In this document: piece after piece, positions 49,440-59,090 of the stretch
Layout: every line of letters starts with the position of its first letter
How positions within the stretch are numbered: the first letter of the stretch is position 1
Notes under the pieces: model-generated
Seen by the model: the letters and a program-made list of their open reading frames with translations, nothing else
What the model was told of the DNA's origin: nothing
The model's database searches: none
Source: Symbiodinium natans
Taxonomy: Eukaryota; Sar; Dinophyceae; Suessiales; Symbiodiniaceae
Direction: 5' to 3'
Length of the DNA: 64,000 nucleotides
Assembly (NCBI GenBank): GCA_905221605.1
Contig: CAJNDS010000178.1
Location: forward strand, 141,008 to 205,007
Made by a program: the position numbers and the translations under genes

Positions 49440-49615
49440 GGGGATTCCAAGAACCCTAAACCCTAAACCCTGAAACCCTAAACCCTAAACCCCTAGACCC
49501 TAAACCCTAAAACCCTAAAACCCTAAACCCTAAAACCCTAAAACCCTAAAACCCTAAAACCCTAAAACCCTAAAACCCTCAAACCCTAAAACCCTAAAAC
49601 CCCAAGACCCGCAAA
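49440..49615. repeat. CCCTAAAA 8-mer array
   Basis: C-strand array in which the 8-mer CCCTAAAA replaces the canonical 7-mer for more than ten units. Confidence 0.95.
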
Positions 49616-49622
49616 CCCAAGC

Positions 49623-49655
49623 CTAAGGCCGGACAAGAGAAAGTCTTCTTCTTTT
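49623..49655 (-). CDS. Short exon with a GC donor
   Basis: The frame reads KEEDFLLSGL. The acceptor is GCCATTGCCCAAG and the donor GCTTGGG. Confidence 0.4.
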   Translation of the reverse strand, partial: KRRRLSLVRP

Positions 49656-49854
49656 CTTGGGCAATGGCATGAAAGTACCGTGGATGAATGGTTAGGGTTT
49701 GCAAGGTGGGGTCCCCTAGTTATAAGCAGAGTTATAAGAGCCCTAAATTGGGTTATAAGGATCCTAAATTAGATTATAAGTCCCTTAACTACAGTTAGTA
49801 TAGCAAGGGGGCCCCTCCTTGTACGGTTTAGGGCTTAGGGTGTTTCGCCCGCAC

Positions 49855-49884
49855 CCTCGCAGCCCTGAAGACGCGACGCAGATG
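49855..49884 (-). CDS. Short basic exon
   Basis: The frame reads HLRRVFRAAR. The acceptor is AGCCCCCGAAG and the donor GTGCGGG. Confidence 0.4.
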
Positions 49885-50097
49885 CTTCGGGGGCTTAGGG
49901 TTCACAGTTCTTTTTGCTGTCGTTTTCTGATTGAGTAACGTTTTCTGGGTTGTTAGGGTTTAGGGTTTAGGGTTTAGGGTTTAGGGTTCAGGGTTAGGGT
50001 TTGTGGCATACACGGCTTGCAGGGTTTATCGCGTTTCGGAAATTCAGGGTTTGTAGGGCTTATGGCCTTTAGGACTTGGTGTACAGGGTTACGGGAT

Positions 50098-50150
50098 CCC
50101 TCTCTCTCTCTCTCTCTCCCTCTCTCTCGCTCCCTCTATCTCGCTACACT
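50098..50150. repeat. CT microsatellite
   Basis: Runs of CT with CGC interruptions. Confidence 0.95.
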
Positions 50151-50278
50151 GTTACACCCTACATCCTACACCCTATTCCCGAAACCCGAACCCTAAACCC
50201 TAAACCCTAAACCCTAAACCCTAAACCCTAAACCCTAAACCCTACACCCTAAACCCTAAACGCAAACAGCGCTGATCC

Positions 50279-50329
50279 CTATGCTGGGAACCCGGCCGCA
50301 CGGTGAAAGGTTTCAAATGCCACGTTCAC
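50279..50329 (-). CDS. 3'-terminal exon
   Basis: The frame reads VNVAFETFHRAAGFPA then TAG. The acceptor CCCTCTTGGCTTCCAG is strong. Confidence 0.55.
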   Translation of the reverse strand: MNVAFETFHRAAGFPA

Positions 50330-50455
50330 CTGGAAGCCAAGAGGGTTCCAGGCCCTAAACCCTAAACCCTAAACCCTAAACCCTAAACCCTAAACCCTAA
50401 ACCCTAAACCCTAAACCCAAACCCCAAAACCCAAAACCCTAAACCCTAAACCGGT

Positions 50456-50499
50456 TCAGGGTTCAGGGGCCAGGTGCGCCAGATCGTCGCTGAGGCAGT
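50456..50499 (-). CDS. 3'-terminal exon candidate
   Basis: The frame reads CLSDDLAHLAPEP, with the TGA lying in a CCCTGAACC unit. The acceptor is ATGGTTCCTCAG. Confidence 0.4.
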
Positions 50500-50706
50500 C
50501 TGAGGAACCATGAGTTTAGGGTTTAGGGTTTAGGGTTTAGGGCTTAGGGTTTAGGGTTTAGGGTTCAGGGTTCAGGGTTTAGGGTTTAGGGTTCAGGGTT
50601 TAGGGTTTAGGGTTTAGGGTTTGGGGTTTAGGGTTTAGGGTTTTTTATATAAACAAAAACACACATAATTTCTAAGGGGGCTGTAAACCCTAAACCCCCC
50701 CTAAAC

Positions 50707-50734
50707 CCCAGGATCCCGTTGAACCTGAAGCCCC
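50707..50734 (-). CDS. Micro-exon, 28 nt
   Basis: The frame reads GLQVQRDPG. The acceptor CCGTTTCTGCATTCAG is strong and the donor is GTTTAGGGG. Confidence 0.4.
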
Positions 50735-50832
50735 CTGAATGCAGAAACGGATAGGCCTTAAACCCTAAACCCTAAAACCCTAAAACCCTAAAACCCTAAA
50801 ACCCTAAACCCTAAAGTCTGGGGTTTAAGTAC

Positions 50833-50862
50833 GATAAGCTCCGAGGAAAGACGAGCCCAGCA
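50833..50862 (-). CDS. Short internal exon
   Basis: The frame reads CWARLSSELI. The acceptor is TCTGGGCCGCAG and the donor GTACTTAA. Confidence 0.45.
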
Positions 50863-50936
50863 CTGCGGCCCAGAAACTTGGGTTTAGGGTTTAGGGTTTA
50901 GGGTTCAGGGTTTAGGGTTTGGGGATTACCCCGAAC

Positions 50937-50962
50937 CCAAGATCTTCAACAAGCCCACGCAT
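50937..50962 (-). CDS. Micro-exon, 26 nt
   Basis: The frame reads MRGLVEDL. The acceptor is GTTGTGGTGCAG and the donor GTTCGGGG. Confidence 0.4.
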
Positions 50963-51304
50963 CTGCACCACAACCCAAAACACCCTGAGTCCCTGTACCC
51001 CAAGGCCTAGACCAATAAAACTTAAAACCCTCAACCATAACAGCTTAACCCTAGACCCTTCTAAACCCCTCAGGAATTCTCCCTAAACCCTCTAAACCCT
51101 GAACCCTACTGTAAACCCCGTCTAGTCCTTTCAGGAACCCTCTAAACCCTAAACCCTAAACCCTAAATTCCGTCCACACCTGCTAATCCCCTCCCCCTCA
51201 TATTACACCCCCTTCTATCCCCTGCATATACTCTAACATAAATATAACGGGAGGATTTAATATTAGGGGTACGGGCGGGGAGGTTGATAGGGGGAGGGGA
51301 TTAC

Positions 51305-51374
51305 GCGCTGACGTGGCAGCCTCATCTGCCTCGCCAATTTCCGCAAACTCCAAGGCCTCTGCCAAGACAAAGAG
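51305..51374 (-). CDS. Helical acidic internal exon
   Basis: The frame reads LFVLAEALEFAEIGEADEAA. The acceptor is CGGTCTATTCTCAG and the donor GTAATCC. Confidence 0.6.
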
Positions 51375-51423
51375 CTGAGAATAGACCGCCCGTGAAGGGT
51401 TTTCAGGGATAGGCTCAAATTCG

Positions 51424-51655
51424 GGTTTAGGGTTCTAGGGTTCTAGGGTTCTAGGGTTCTAGGGCTCTAGGGCTCTTGGGTTCTAGGGTTCTAGGGTTCT
51501 AGGGTTCTAGGGCTGTAGGGTTCTAGGGTTGTAGGGTTGTAGGGCTGTAGGGTTCTAGGGTTGTAGGGTTGTAGGGTTTAGGGTTGTAGGGTTGTAGGGT
51601 TGTAGGGTTGTAGGGTTGTAGGGTTGTAGGGTGTAGGGTTGTAGGGTTTAGGGTT
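51424..51655. repeat. TTCTAGGG / TTGTAGGG 8-mer array
   Basis: About 230 bp of G-strand variants. TTCTAGGG dominates on the left and TTGTAGGG on the right. Confidence 0.95.
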
Positions 51656-51721
51656 GCCCTTTAAAGTGTGAGGAAAACAACAGTAGTAAACATTTTCCCT
51701 TGTTCAGAGTGCTTAGGCTAC

Positions 51722-51755
51722 TCTCAGGGAAGGCGGCTGCTCGACTCTACCAGGC
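51722..51755 (-). CDS. Short internal exon
   Basis: The frame reads PGRVEQPPSLR. The acceptor is GGGTTGGGCTTCAG and the donor GTAGCC. Confidence 0.45.
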
Positions 51756-52194
51756 CTGAAGCCCAACCCCCCCCCCCAGAGCCGCCTAAACCCTAAACCC
51801 TAGACCCTAGACCCTAAACCCTAAACCCTAAACCCTAAACCCTAAACCCTAAACCCTAACCGGAACATAGGCTCTATTTCGTGTTCAGGGCTCAGGGTCC
51901 AGGGTGCTACAGGTACTTCGCAGGACCTCCAAGCTAGGGTTGCTATAGGAAGCTGCTCGAACTAGCCCCTGCTCACATACCTCTACTCGGAAACTTCAAT
52001 CTTCAAACATGTTAATTTGAAGCCTCTCCCCGAAATAACACAAACCCTAAATTAAACTCCCCCCAAAATGCCTAAACCCTAACCACTCCAAGCCCCCCCC
52101 CTCTCCCCTAGGGTTTAGGGTTTAGGGTTTAGGGGTTAACAAGCCAAATAACGATCACCAGACCCTGCCACCAGCGGCACTGGCGCACCTCTAC

Positions 52195-52252
52195 CTGATC
52201 GCGGCAGCATCGCAGGGTGTGCTCGATCGGTTCGCCGAAACGCCGGGTGGCC
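52195..52252 (-). CDS. Internal exon
   Basis: The frame reads ATRRFGEPIEHTLRCCRDQ and ends at CAG|GTAGAGG. The acceptor is CCGTGGGCTAG. Confidence 0.55.
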
Positions 52253-52426
52253 CTAGCCCACGGATCCGGTACGGATTCAGGGCTTGGGTTTCGGGTTTAG
52301 GGTTTAGGGCTTAGGGCTTAGGGCTTAGGGCTTAGGGTTTAGGATTTAGGGTTAAGGGTTAACGGTATAGGCTTTAGGCTTTACGGTTTAGGGTTCAGCT
52401 TAGGGCTTACGGTTTGTAGGCAGGGT

Positions 52427-52489
52427 TTAGGGTGCTTGGGGTTCTTGGGGTTGGCTTCGGGAGTTGGGGCATTCGAGCTTCAGGAGGAT
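52427..52489 (-). CDS. 3'-terminal exon ending in the array
   Basis: The frame reads ILLKLECPNSRSQPQEPQAP, then the TAA of a CCCTAA unit. The acceptor GTTTTTTTTTGAG has a T run. Confidence 0.4.
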   Translation of the reverse strand: MLLKLECPNSRSQPQEPQAP

Positions 52490-52832
52490 CTCAAAAAAAA
52501 ACCTATCTATGGTTTTAGGTAAAGTCCTGGGTTGAGGTACCCCTAGAGGGTTTAGGGTTTACTGTGTAGGGTGTCGGGTGGGGGCGTTTAGGGTTTAGGA
52601 ACCACTCCAGCAGCAAAGCAAAGAGACAACAGACTCAAGGCAAAGCATCAGGGCTTCAACCCTCCGCACTCCAACAAACACAAAACACACACGCACCCAC
52701 ACTCAAACCCCTTAAGTGCAAACTGCTACCCAACCCACCAACCTCAGACTCTATGCCCCAACCCCAAACCCATACTACTCAAACCCTCCAAACCCCAAGC
52801 AACCTAAATCAGCAACTGAATAAATACTAACC

Positions 52833-52857
52833 TCCCGCCCCCCCCCCCCCCCCCCCC
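52833..52857. repeat. Poly-C run
   Basis: About 20 consecutive C on plus. Confidence 0.9.
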
Positions 52858-52876
52858 ACCACGACAACGTGCGCAC

Positions 52877-52927
52877 AACTCTGGGCCTTCTGGCACGCCT
52901 TTCTTTCATGACCTCAAGAAGCTTGTG
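52877..52927 (-). CDS. Basic internal exon
   Basis: The frame reads HKLLEVMKERRARRPRV. The acceptor is CCACCACAACCCAG and the donor GTGCGCAC. Confidence 0.5.
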
Positions 52928-53108
52928 CTGGGTTGTGGTGGTTTGGTGTTTAAGGTCATACAGGGTTTGGGGTTTGGGATTGAAGGTGTGGGGTTTAGAG
53001 TTTAGGGTTTCGGGTTTAAGTGCAAATGCAAAACCTGCTTCTAATTCAAGGCTGCTAGGGCTGTTAGGCGTTCTATAGCGTGTAGAGTTTACAGTTTGAG
53101 CATATATG

Positions 53109-53215
53109 CTGTTCATGGCTTTAGGTTTGATGTTTTGGGTTGCTATGTAGCGTTTAATTAGAGGTTAAGCGTGTACACTGTTCATGGCTTTAGGTTTGAT
53201 GTTTTGGGTTGCTAT
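53109..53215. repeat. 38-bp direct duplication, 69-bp period
   Basis: The segment CTGTTCATGGCTTTAGGTTT and onward occurs at 53109-53146 and again, identical, at 53178-53215. Confidence 0.9.
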
Positions 53216-53808
53216 CGAGAGCTAAGTTAGATTAAATGAATAATTCACAGCGTTTTGCGTAGGGCTTGTGGAGTTTAGTCCTAAACGCTAAGCCCTGCAC
53301 CCTATAAACCCTATAGACCCTACACCCTAGCCCCCTAAACCCTAAACCCTAAACCCTAAACCCTAAACCCTAAACCCTAAACCCTAAACCCTAAACCCTA
53401 AACCCTAAACCCTAAACCCTAAACCCTAAACCCTAAACCCTAGCCCTTATGGACCCTAAACCTTACTTAAGCCCGAAACTCCCCAGACCCCAAACCCGAA
53501 ACCCCAAACACTACAGGCGGCCGCTTTGCCTAGACCCTATAGGCCCTATAACTATAAACACCCCATTAGGCCCTAAGACTTACAGGCCCTAAGACCCTAA
53601 ACTACCCGTAACCCTAAACCCTAAACCCTAAACCCTACACCCTACCAACCCTAACGGCCCCGAAACCCGAAACCCGAAACCCGAAACCCCAAACCCTAGA
53701 CCCTAGACCCTAGACCCTAGACCCTAGACCCTAAACGCTAAACCCTAAACCCTAAACCCTAAACCCTCAACCCTAAACCCTAAAGCCCACCACCCTCGGC
53801 GCCCTCAC
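53216..53808. other. Stretch without a supported exon
   Basis: Mostly CCCTAAA variants (including CCCTAGA and CCCGAAA units at 53660-53740) around a short GC-rich segment at 53505-53545. Confidence 0.5.
53335..53445. repeat. CCCTAAA array
   Basis: About 110 bp of pure CCCTAAA. Confidence 0.95.
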
Positions 53809-53839
53809 CTTCGCGTCCGCCTCCACGGCGGCCCGTCGC
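53809..53839 (-). CDS. Short exon with GTGAGG donor
   Basis: The frame reads RRAAVEADAK and ends at AAG|GTGAGG. The acceptor CTCCCCGCCTCCAAAG is strong. Confidence 0.55.
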
Positions 53840-54149
53840 CTTTGGAGGCGGGGAGGGTTGTTGTCTAAGCATTTCTAGGGTTTAGGGTTTAGGGTTTAGG
53901 GTTTAGGGTTTAGGGTTTAGGGTTTAGGGTATGGGGATGTATCTAGTGGATGTAGAATGTCAGCTGAACATCTGGGCTTATGAGCCTTCAAGAGACTTGA
54001 AGAACTTCCGTCCCACCACAGAAACCCACAAACAAATCCCTAGCGCAGGCTTCAACCCTGAACCCTCGACCCTAAGTGGCCCCCGCTCCCCCCTTCCTTC
54101 AATTCCAAACCCTAAGCCCCTTCAGCCTCCAGCTTCATGGGTTTAATCC

Positions 54150-54265
54150 CGAAACCCCAAACCCCAAACCCTAAACCCCAAACCCTAAACCCCAAACCCT
54201 AAACCCCAAACCCTAAACCCTAAACCCCAAACCCTAAACCCTAAACCCCAAACCCTAAACCCTTG
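54150..54265. repeat. Alternating CCCTAAA/CCCCAAA array
   Basis: Units alternate between the two 7-mers, giving a partial 14-base period. Confidence 0.9.
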
Positions 54266-54292
54266 GTTCGGGCATGTTCAGGCTTTAGGTAC

Positions 54293-54319
54293 CGCCGTTG
54301 AGGGATGGCAGTGCTGTAA
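54293..54319 (-). CDS. Micro-exon, 27 nt
   Basis: The frame reads LQHCHPSTA. The acceptor is GGGAAGCTGCAG and the donor GTACC. Confidence 0.4.
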
Positions 54320-54911
54320 CTGCAGCTTCCCATGAGCCTTAAATTACTTAGGGAGTAAACCCTAAACCCTAAACCCTAAACCCTAAACCCTAAACCCTAA
54401 ACCCCTCCCTCCGCAACCCGTCTAAGCCCTCTCTAAACACGGCAGACGCAAACCGCACGGCTTCTTAAACCCTAACTATGCGAGGCCCGATAAGCCCTGA
54501 ACCCGAAACCTTGTTTAGACCCTCAATTTGCCTGTGCCCGAAAAACCTCAAAAAACACCTGAACATAACCCTAAACTCAAAACCCTAAACCCTAAACCCT
54601 AAACACCTAAACCCTAAACCCTAAACCCTAAACCCCTTAAGCTTGTAAAACTTGCCTGACTTCCCCCAAAGCCCTACATAAAGCTTATAAGCATCAAGTT
54701 GCCCCAAAGCCCTGAGCCTTACAAACCCTCAACCCTAAACCTTTTGATCATTTAGGGTTCTGGGGTCTTTAGGGTTTAGGGTAAGGGTTTAGGGTTTAGG
54801 GTTTAGGGTTTAGGGTTTATAGGGTTTAGGGTTTAGGGTTTAGGGTTTTGGGTTTTGGGGTTCAGGGTTTAGGGTTCAGGGTTTAGGGCTAGATCCATCT
54901 TACAGACAAAC

Positions 54912-54974
54912 TTCGCGAACGCCCTGAGGCTCAAGCGTCGGCGACGTGACGACGTTAGGTCGCGCAGAGAGCGG
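54912..54974 (-). CDS. Internal exon
   Basis: The frame reads PLSARPNVVTSPTLEPQGVR. The acceptor CTGCCGATCTTCTCACAG is strong and the donor is GTTTGTCTG. Confidence 0.55.
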
Positions 54975-55162
54975 CTGTGAGAAGATCGGCAGGGGGGAGT
55001 GTGCAGCCTGGCTTCAGGGGTGTTTTAAGGTTTAGGGTTTGGGGTTAGGGTTTAGGGTTTAGGGTTTAGGGTTTAGGGTTTAGGGTTTAGGGTGTCAAAA
55101 AACTAGAAGAGTTTTAGGGCATGGTGGTTCCAGGTGTATAGGTTTAAGTGCAGAGTTCACAC

Positions 55163-55216
55163 CAGCTGCCGTGCGCAGCTCTGTGCCGGTTGGAGGCCGC
55201 ACTTGTCCGGAGGCCA
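55163..55216 (-). CDS. Internal exon
   Basis: The frame reads WPPDKCGLQPAQSCARQL. The acceptor is TTGTGCCGCAAG and the donor GTGTGAAC. Confidence 0.5.
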
Positions 55217-55352
55217 CTTGCGGCACAATCATGGGTTCCCATACTACCCCTTCCTAGGTTCCCCCCATAATGAAGGCTATTTAGGGATAATTCAGCCTAA
55301 ATTCAGGTTATTTCAGGGGGAACCCTAAACCCTAAACCCTAAACCCTAAACC

Positions 55353-55419
55353 CTAGAATGTAGGGGCTAGTAGGGCCACGATGTGCTCGTGCTGTGCAAC
55401 GGCGAGACAATGCTGCAAC
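55353..55419 (-). CDS. 3'-terminal exon
   Basis: The frame reads LQHCLAVAQHEHIVALLAPT and on to TAG. The acceptor is GTCCCTCGAAG. Confidence 0.45.
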
Positions 55420-55489
55420 CTTCGAGGGACCAAAGGAGGGACCTTTTGTAAGGGACCTTAGGGGGGTTCTTGGGGTTTTTGTTGGGGGC

Positions 55490-55490
<1 letters not shown>

Positions 55491-55530
<40 letters not shown>

Positions 55531-55575
55531 GTATATATATATGTATATATATATATATAGATATATAGATAGATA
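55491..55575. repeat. TA microsatellite
   Basis: TATATA with periodic G interruptions. Confidence 0.95.
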
Positions 55576-55651
55576 TGAAAGTGTTGTGTAGGGGAACAAG
55601 CTTAAGGGTCCCTTCTAGGGGTCCCTCCTTGTGCCGCGTGCCCCTTCAAAC

Positions 55652-55699
55652 CTGGAGCGCAGAAAGCTGTGCCTGTAACTGCTCCCCTGTCCATTTGCT
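55652..55699 (-). CDS. Coiled-coil-like internal exon
   Basis: The frame reads SKWTGEQLQAQLSALQ and ends at CAG|GTTTGAAGG. The acceptor is TCCCACCCTAG. Confidence 0.6.
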
Positions 55700-56049
55700 C
55701 TAGGGTGGGAGGATTATAGGGCAAGAAGGTTATAGGGTTGCAGGGTCAATAGGGTCTGAGGTTCAGGGCTTTCTTGCTTGGGTCTTGGGTTTTCAAGGTG
55801 TAGGGCCTCAACCCCATATCCGATGATTCCCAAACTGCCGCTCGGGAACCCTAAACCCTAAACCCGAAACCCGAAACCCGAAACCCTAAACCCTAAACCC
55901 CACAAAACATCAGGATTAGGGTTTAGGGCTTAGGAGGTTCAGCCTCCAGGCTTTGAATTGTTCGGGGAGGCCAGGGACGTAGGGATTTAGGCAAGTGGGC
56001 CCTGGCAGATTCTCATCACAATCATTGTAATTACTACAACTAGGCTGCC

Positions 56050-56135
56050 TAGTAACCAAGGCTTAAAAAGGGTGCCCTTTTTTGCTTAAAAGGGGGAACC
56101 CAAGCCCCCCAAAAAGGGAATAAGGGTACTACTGG
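56050..56135. mobile_element. Family F-like fragment
   Basis: Contains AAAAAGGGTGCCCTTTTTTG, like the left half of family F, with the rest diverged. Confidence 0.35.
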
Positions 56136-56318
56136 GCATCCTAGACAAGCGTTCAGGGTCTAAGGTCTAGGGTAGCCACGTAGCCGTGTCACCCGGCTGC
56201 CACCCCCCCTCCCCCCCTCCCCAAGTGCGCCAACCCTACTGTACAGGGTTTCGGGCTTAGCTAGAGTTTAGGTCACAAATTTTACAAACCCAACCCCCCA
56301 AGACTCCTGCACCTCCAA

Positions 56319-56349
<31 letters not shown>

Positions 56350-56445
56350 AAAAAAAGATTAGCTTGGCTGGCTCCAACGCTTGAGCCTCCAAAGCGACCC
56401 TTAACAAACCTTACTGACCCTAAACCCTAAACCGAAGAGGCTTAC

Positions 56446-56466
56446 CTTGTCATGGCTTCGCGGGGT
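56446..56466 (-). CDS. Micro-exon, 21 nt, GTAAGC donor
   Basis: The frame reads TPRSHDK and ends at AAG|GTAAGCC. The acceptor TTTTCTGATTCCTGATAG is strong. One of the best micro-exon cases. Confidence 0.55.
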
Positions 56467-56541
56467 CTATCAGGAATCAGAAAAGCCCCTCAAGAACCCT
56501 GAACCCTAAACCCTAAACCCTAAACCCTAAACCCTAAACCC

Positions 56542-56565
56542 TCAAGACAATGCTGGAGGGCACTC
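56542..56565 (-). CDS. Very short 3'-terminal exon
   Basis: The frame reads ECPPALS then TGA after the acceptor CATGGTTCAG. Confidence 0.3.
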   Translation of the reverse strand, partial: ECPPALS

Positions 56566-56576
56566 CTGAACCATGG

Positions 56577-56663
56577 AGCCCCCCCCCCCCCCCCCCGACC
56601 CCCCCCCCCCCCCCGAACTCTCAGTCTAAAGCTTACAGCTTTTTGGGGGGGGGGGGGGGGGGC
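56577..56663. repeat. Facing poly-C and poly-G runs
   Basis: Two C runs (about 56579-56615) and one G run (about 56645-56662) separated by about 30 bases, so the strand could fold on itself. Confidence 0.85.
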
Positions 56664-56813
56664 CAGGGTTTAGGGTTTAGGGTTTACGGTTTAGGGTTTA
56701 GGGCTCAGGGCTTAGGGTTGCCGATTTTGGGGTTTAGGGCTTTCAGGGTTGGAGAGTTCAGGGGGTGTCGGGTCTTGTCAGGCTGGTCGGGTTCCTAGCA
56801 GAAGCGTCCCACC

Positions 56814-57009
56814 CCTAAACCCTAAACCCTAAACCCTAAACCCTAAACCCTAAACCCTAAACCCTAAACCCTAAACCCTAAACCCTAAACCCTAAACCCT
56901 AAACCCTAAACCCTAAAACCGAAACCCTAAACCCTAAACCCTAAACCCTAAACCCTAAACCCTAAACCCTAAACCCTAAACCCTAAACCCTAAACCCTAA
57001 ACCCTAAAC
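56814..57009. repeat. CCCTAAA array
   Basis: About 195 bp, nearly pure. Confidence 0.95.
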
Positions 57010-57049
57010 CCCAACCCCCCCCCTTCTCCCTCCGTCGACCTCCTCCTCC
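57010..57049 (-). CDS. Glu/Gly-rich exon
   Basis: The frame reads EEEVDGGRRGGVG. The acceptor lies behind a C-rich stretch ending CATCGCAACAAG. The donor is GTTTAGGG. A plus start (MGSTGSDGGTAGSC) competes. Confidence 0.4.
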
Positions 57050-57245
57050 CTTGTTGCGATGGGCAGCACGGGCAGTGACGGGGGCACGGCTGGGAGCTGT
57101 GCGCGCAACTCCTGGGTTTAGGGTTTAGGGTTTAGGGTTTAGGGTTTAGGGTTTAGGGTTTAGGGTTTAGGGTTAGGGTTTAGGGCTTTGAAAGGTCTGT
57201 ATGGGGAGGTTTCTAGACGATGGACCTTTCTGGGGTCCCTTTTAC

Positions 57246-57293
57246 CATACGTATTTCGGGTGCCCCAAAACGGACCCAGATTCTAGAGGCCTC
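57246..57293 (-). CDS. Internal exon
   Basis: The frame reads EASRIWVRFGAPEIRM. The acceptor is ACCACAATGAG and the donor GTAAAAGG. Confidence 0.5.
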
Positions 57294-57363
57294 CTCATTG
57301 TGGTTTAAGCATAGGGGTTCTGAAGGTTAAGGATTTATATGTTTCGGGCTTAAGGTTCTGGGG

Positions 57364-57510
57364 CTTACTTGGAGGCTCATGGTACTTATTAACCAACTAT
57401 AACTGGAGTTACAACTGTACTTATAACCATATTAGGGCACTTAAGGGGCTCATAAGTGGGTTGGAAGTACAGTTATTATTGGTTAATCAGTACCATGAAC
57501 CTCCAAGTAG
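57364..57510. mobile_element. MITE-like element, family A, copy 2
   Basis: 147 bp with ends CTTACTTGGAGGCTCATGGT and ACCATGAACCTCCAAGTAG and an internal ACAACTGTACTTATAACC shared with copy 1. Confidence 0.8.
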
Positions 57511-57573
57511 GGGAATCTGTGGAGCGCAGAAAGCGCAAGAAAGTTTAGGCTTGGGGGTGGGGACAATGTCAAT
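57487..57573 (-). CDS. 3'-terminal exon ending inside the family A terminal repeat
   Basis: The frame reads IDIVPTPKPKLSCAFCAPQI, then LLGGSWY and TGA encoded by the terminal repeat of the element at 57364-57510. The acceptor is AGGGTTCACAAG. Confidence 0.5.
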   Translation of the reverse strand: MDIVPTPKPKLSCAFCAPQIPLLGGSWY

Positions 57574-57830
57574 CTTGTGAACCCTAGAGCTCAAGATCAA
57601 AGGGTTTCAGGTGCCGGGTTTAGGGTTTAGGGTTTAGGGTTTAGGGTTTAGGGTACCTTACACCCAAAAATACCCGCCCTCCCCCCCCCCCTCCCCACCC
57701 CCCCGGAACCTTTGCAAGAGTCCAATAACCCTGGGTTAGGGCATAGGGACCCGAAGCCTAAGTATCACCCCAAACCCTAAACCCTAAACCCTAAACCCAT
57801 CAGAACCTTTGCAAGAGCTCTCAGCACGAC

Positions 57831-57891
57831 CCTTCCTGGGCGTCGGGATGTTGAGACAGCTCCCGCAGCTCGGCGTCCTTGGCCCCAGACC
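57831..57891 (-). CDS. Internal or terminal exon
   Basis: The frame reads SGAKDAELRELSQHPDAQEG with donor GTCGTGC. Without splicing it reaches TGA at 57821. The acceptor is GGGCATTCAG. Confidence 0.55.
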
Positions 57892-57899
57892 CTGAATGC

Positions 57900-58122
57900 C
57901 CTTGGGGGTTTTAGGGTTTAGGGTTTAGGGTTAGGGTTTAGGGTTTAGGGTTTAGGGTTTAGGGTTTAGGGTTTAGGGTTTAGGGTTTAGGGTTTAGGGT
58001 TTAGGGTTTAGGGGGTTTAGGGTTTAGGGTTTAGGGTTTAGGGTTTAGGGTTTAGGGTTTAGGGTTTAGGGTTTAGGGTTTAGGGTTTAGGGTTTAGGGT
58101 TTAGGGTTTAGGGTTTAGGGCT
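57900..58122. repeat. Long TTTAGGG array
   Basis: About 220 bp of TTTAGGG, right of the exon at 57831-57891. A copy of its left flank, GAACGCCCTTGGGGGTTTTTAG, recurs in degenerate form at 58172. Confidence 0.95.
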
Positions 58123-58303
58123 TTTGGGGTTTTCTTTGAAGCTTAAAGAGTAGGGTCTAGAGGTCTTGCCCCTGAACGCCCTTGGGGGTTTTTAGGGTTT
58201 AGGGCTTTTTCTTTGGAGTTTCGGGCGTTTGGTCGGTTTTATTTATTTATTAATTTGGGGGGGGTTAAAAAGTACGGTTTCGAGGTTCAGGGTTTACCTG
58301 CAC

Positions 58304-58380
58304 CTGGGTACTTGAAGAGTTGGATTTGGGGGGGGGGGGAGAGAACATCTCGAAACCATTTCCGGCTATTCGAAACCAAG
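58304..58380 (-). CDS. Internal exon containing a poly-C coded Pro run
   Basis: The frame reads LVSNSRKWFRDVLSPPPKSN and ends at CAG|GTGCAGG. The acceptor is CATCTTGCCTAAG. A plus frame (GEFRAFGRFYLFINLGG-type) also spans it. Confidence 0.55.
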
Positions 58381-58498
58381 CTTAGGCAAGATGAGTATCC
58401 TCCCTAAGCCCCTAAAAGTGAAACTGCAACCAGGGCGGTCACCCTAAACCCTAAACCCCAAACCCTGAACCCTGAACCCTAAACCCTAAACCCTACAC

Positions 58499-58518
58499 CC
58501 TAAGAAGTCCCTGCTGCC
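58499..58518 (-). CDS. Micro-exon, 20 nt
   Basis: The frame reads QQGLLR. The acceptor follows a very long pyrimidine tract ending CTTCCTTCCTGACAG and the donor is GTGTAGGG. Confidence 0.4.
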
Positions 58519-58654
58519 CTGTCAGGAAGGAAGGCTTGGGATGGTGTAAGGAAGGCATACCCCACAAAGAAAATGATAATCCTCAGTACAGGAACCCGAA
58601 ACCTCTAAATCCCGCTAACCTAATCGCCACCACCCCCCCCCCCCCCCCCCCCTC

Positions 58655-59090
58655 CCGTTTAACCCCAAACCCCTACACCCTAAACCCCCAACCCCCAATC
58701 CCTAAACCCCAAAACCCCCAAACCCCAACCCCCAAACCCCAAAACCCCCAAACCCCAACCCCCAAACCCCCAAACCCCAAACCCCCAAACCCCAAACCCC
58801 TAAACCCCAAAACCCCAAACCCCACACCCCCAAACCCCAAACCCGAAACCACAGACCCTAAACCCTAGAACCCCTAGAACCCCTAGAACCCCTAAACCCC
58901 TAAACCCCTAAACCCCTAAACCCCTAAACCCCTAAACCCCCAAACCCCTAAACCCTAAACCCCCAAACCCCAAACCCCGAAACCCCGAAACCCCGAAACC
59001 CTAAACCCCCTAAACCCCTAAGCCCCTAAACCCCTAACCCCTAACCCCTAACCCCAAACCCTAAACCCTAAACCCTAAACCCCAAACCCC
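58655..59090. repeat. CCCCAAA / CCCCTAAA mixed array
   Basis: About 435 bp of C-strand variants, in blocks of CCCCCAAA, CCCCTAGAA, CCCCTAAA and CCCCGAAA. Confidence 0.95.

Noticed and set aside
53931-54146. Plus frame MYLVDVECQLNIWAYEPSRD
   Set aside because: Protein-like, but no plus acceptor or donor was convincing and a minus exon (AHKPRCSADILHPLDTS, acceptor CTCTTGAAG) overlaps; left unresolved, not annotated.
55394-55591. Tyr/Ile repeat frame
   Set aside because: Translation of a TA microsatellite.
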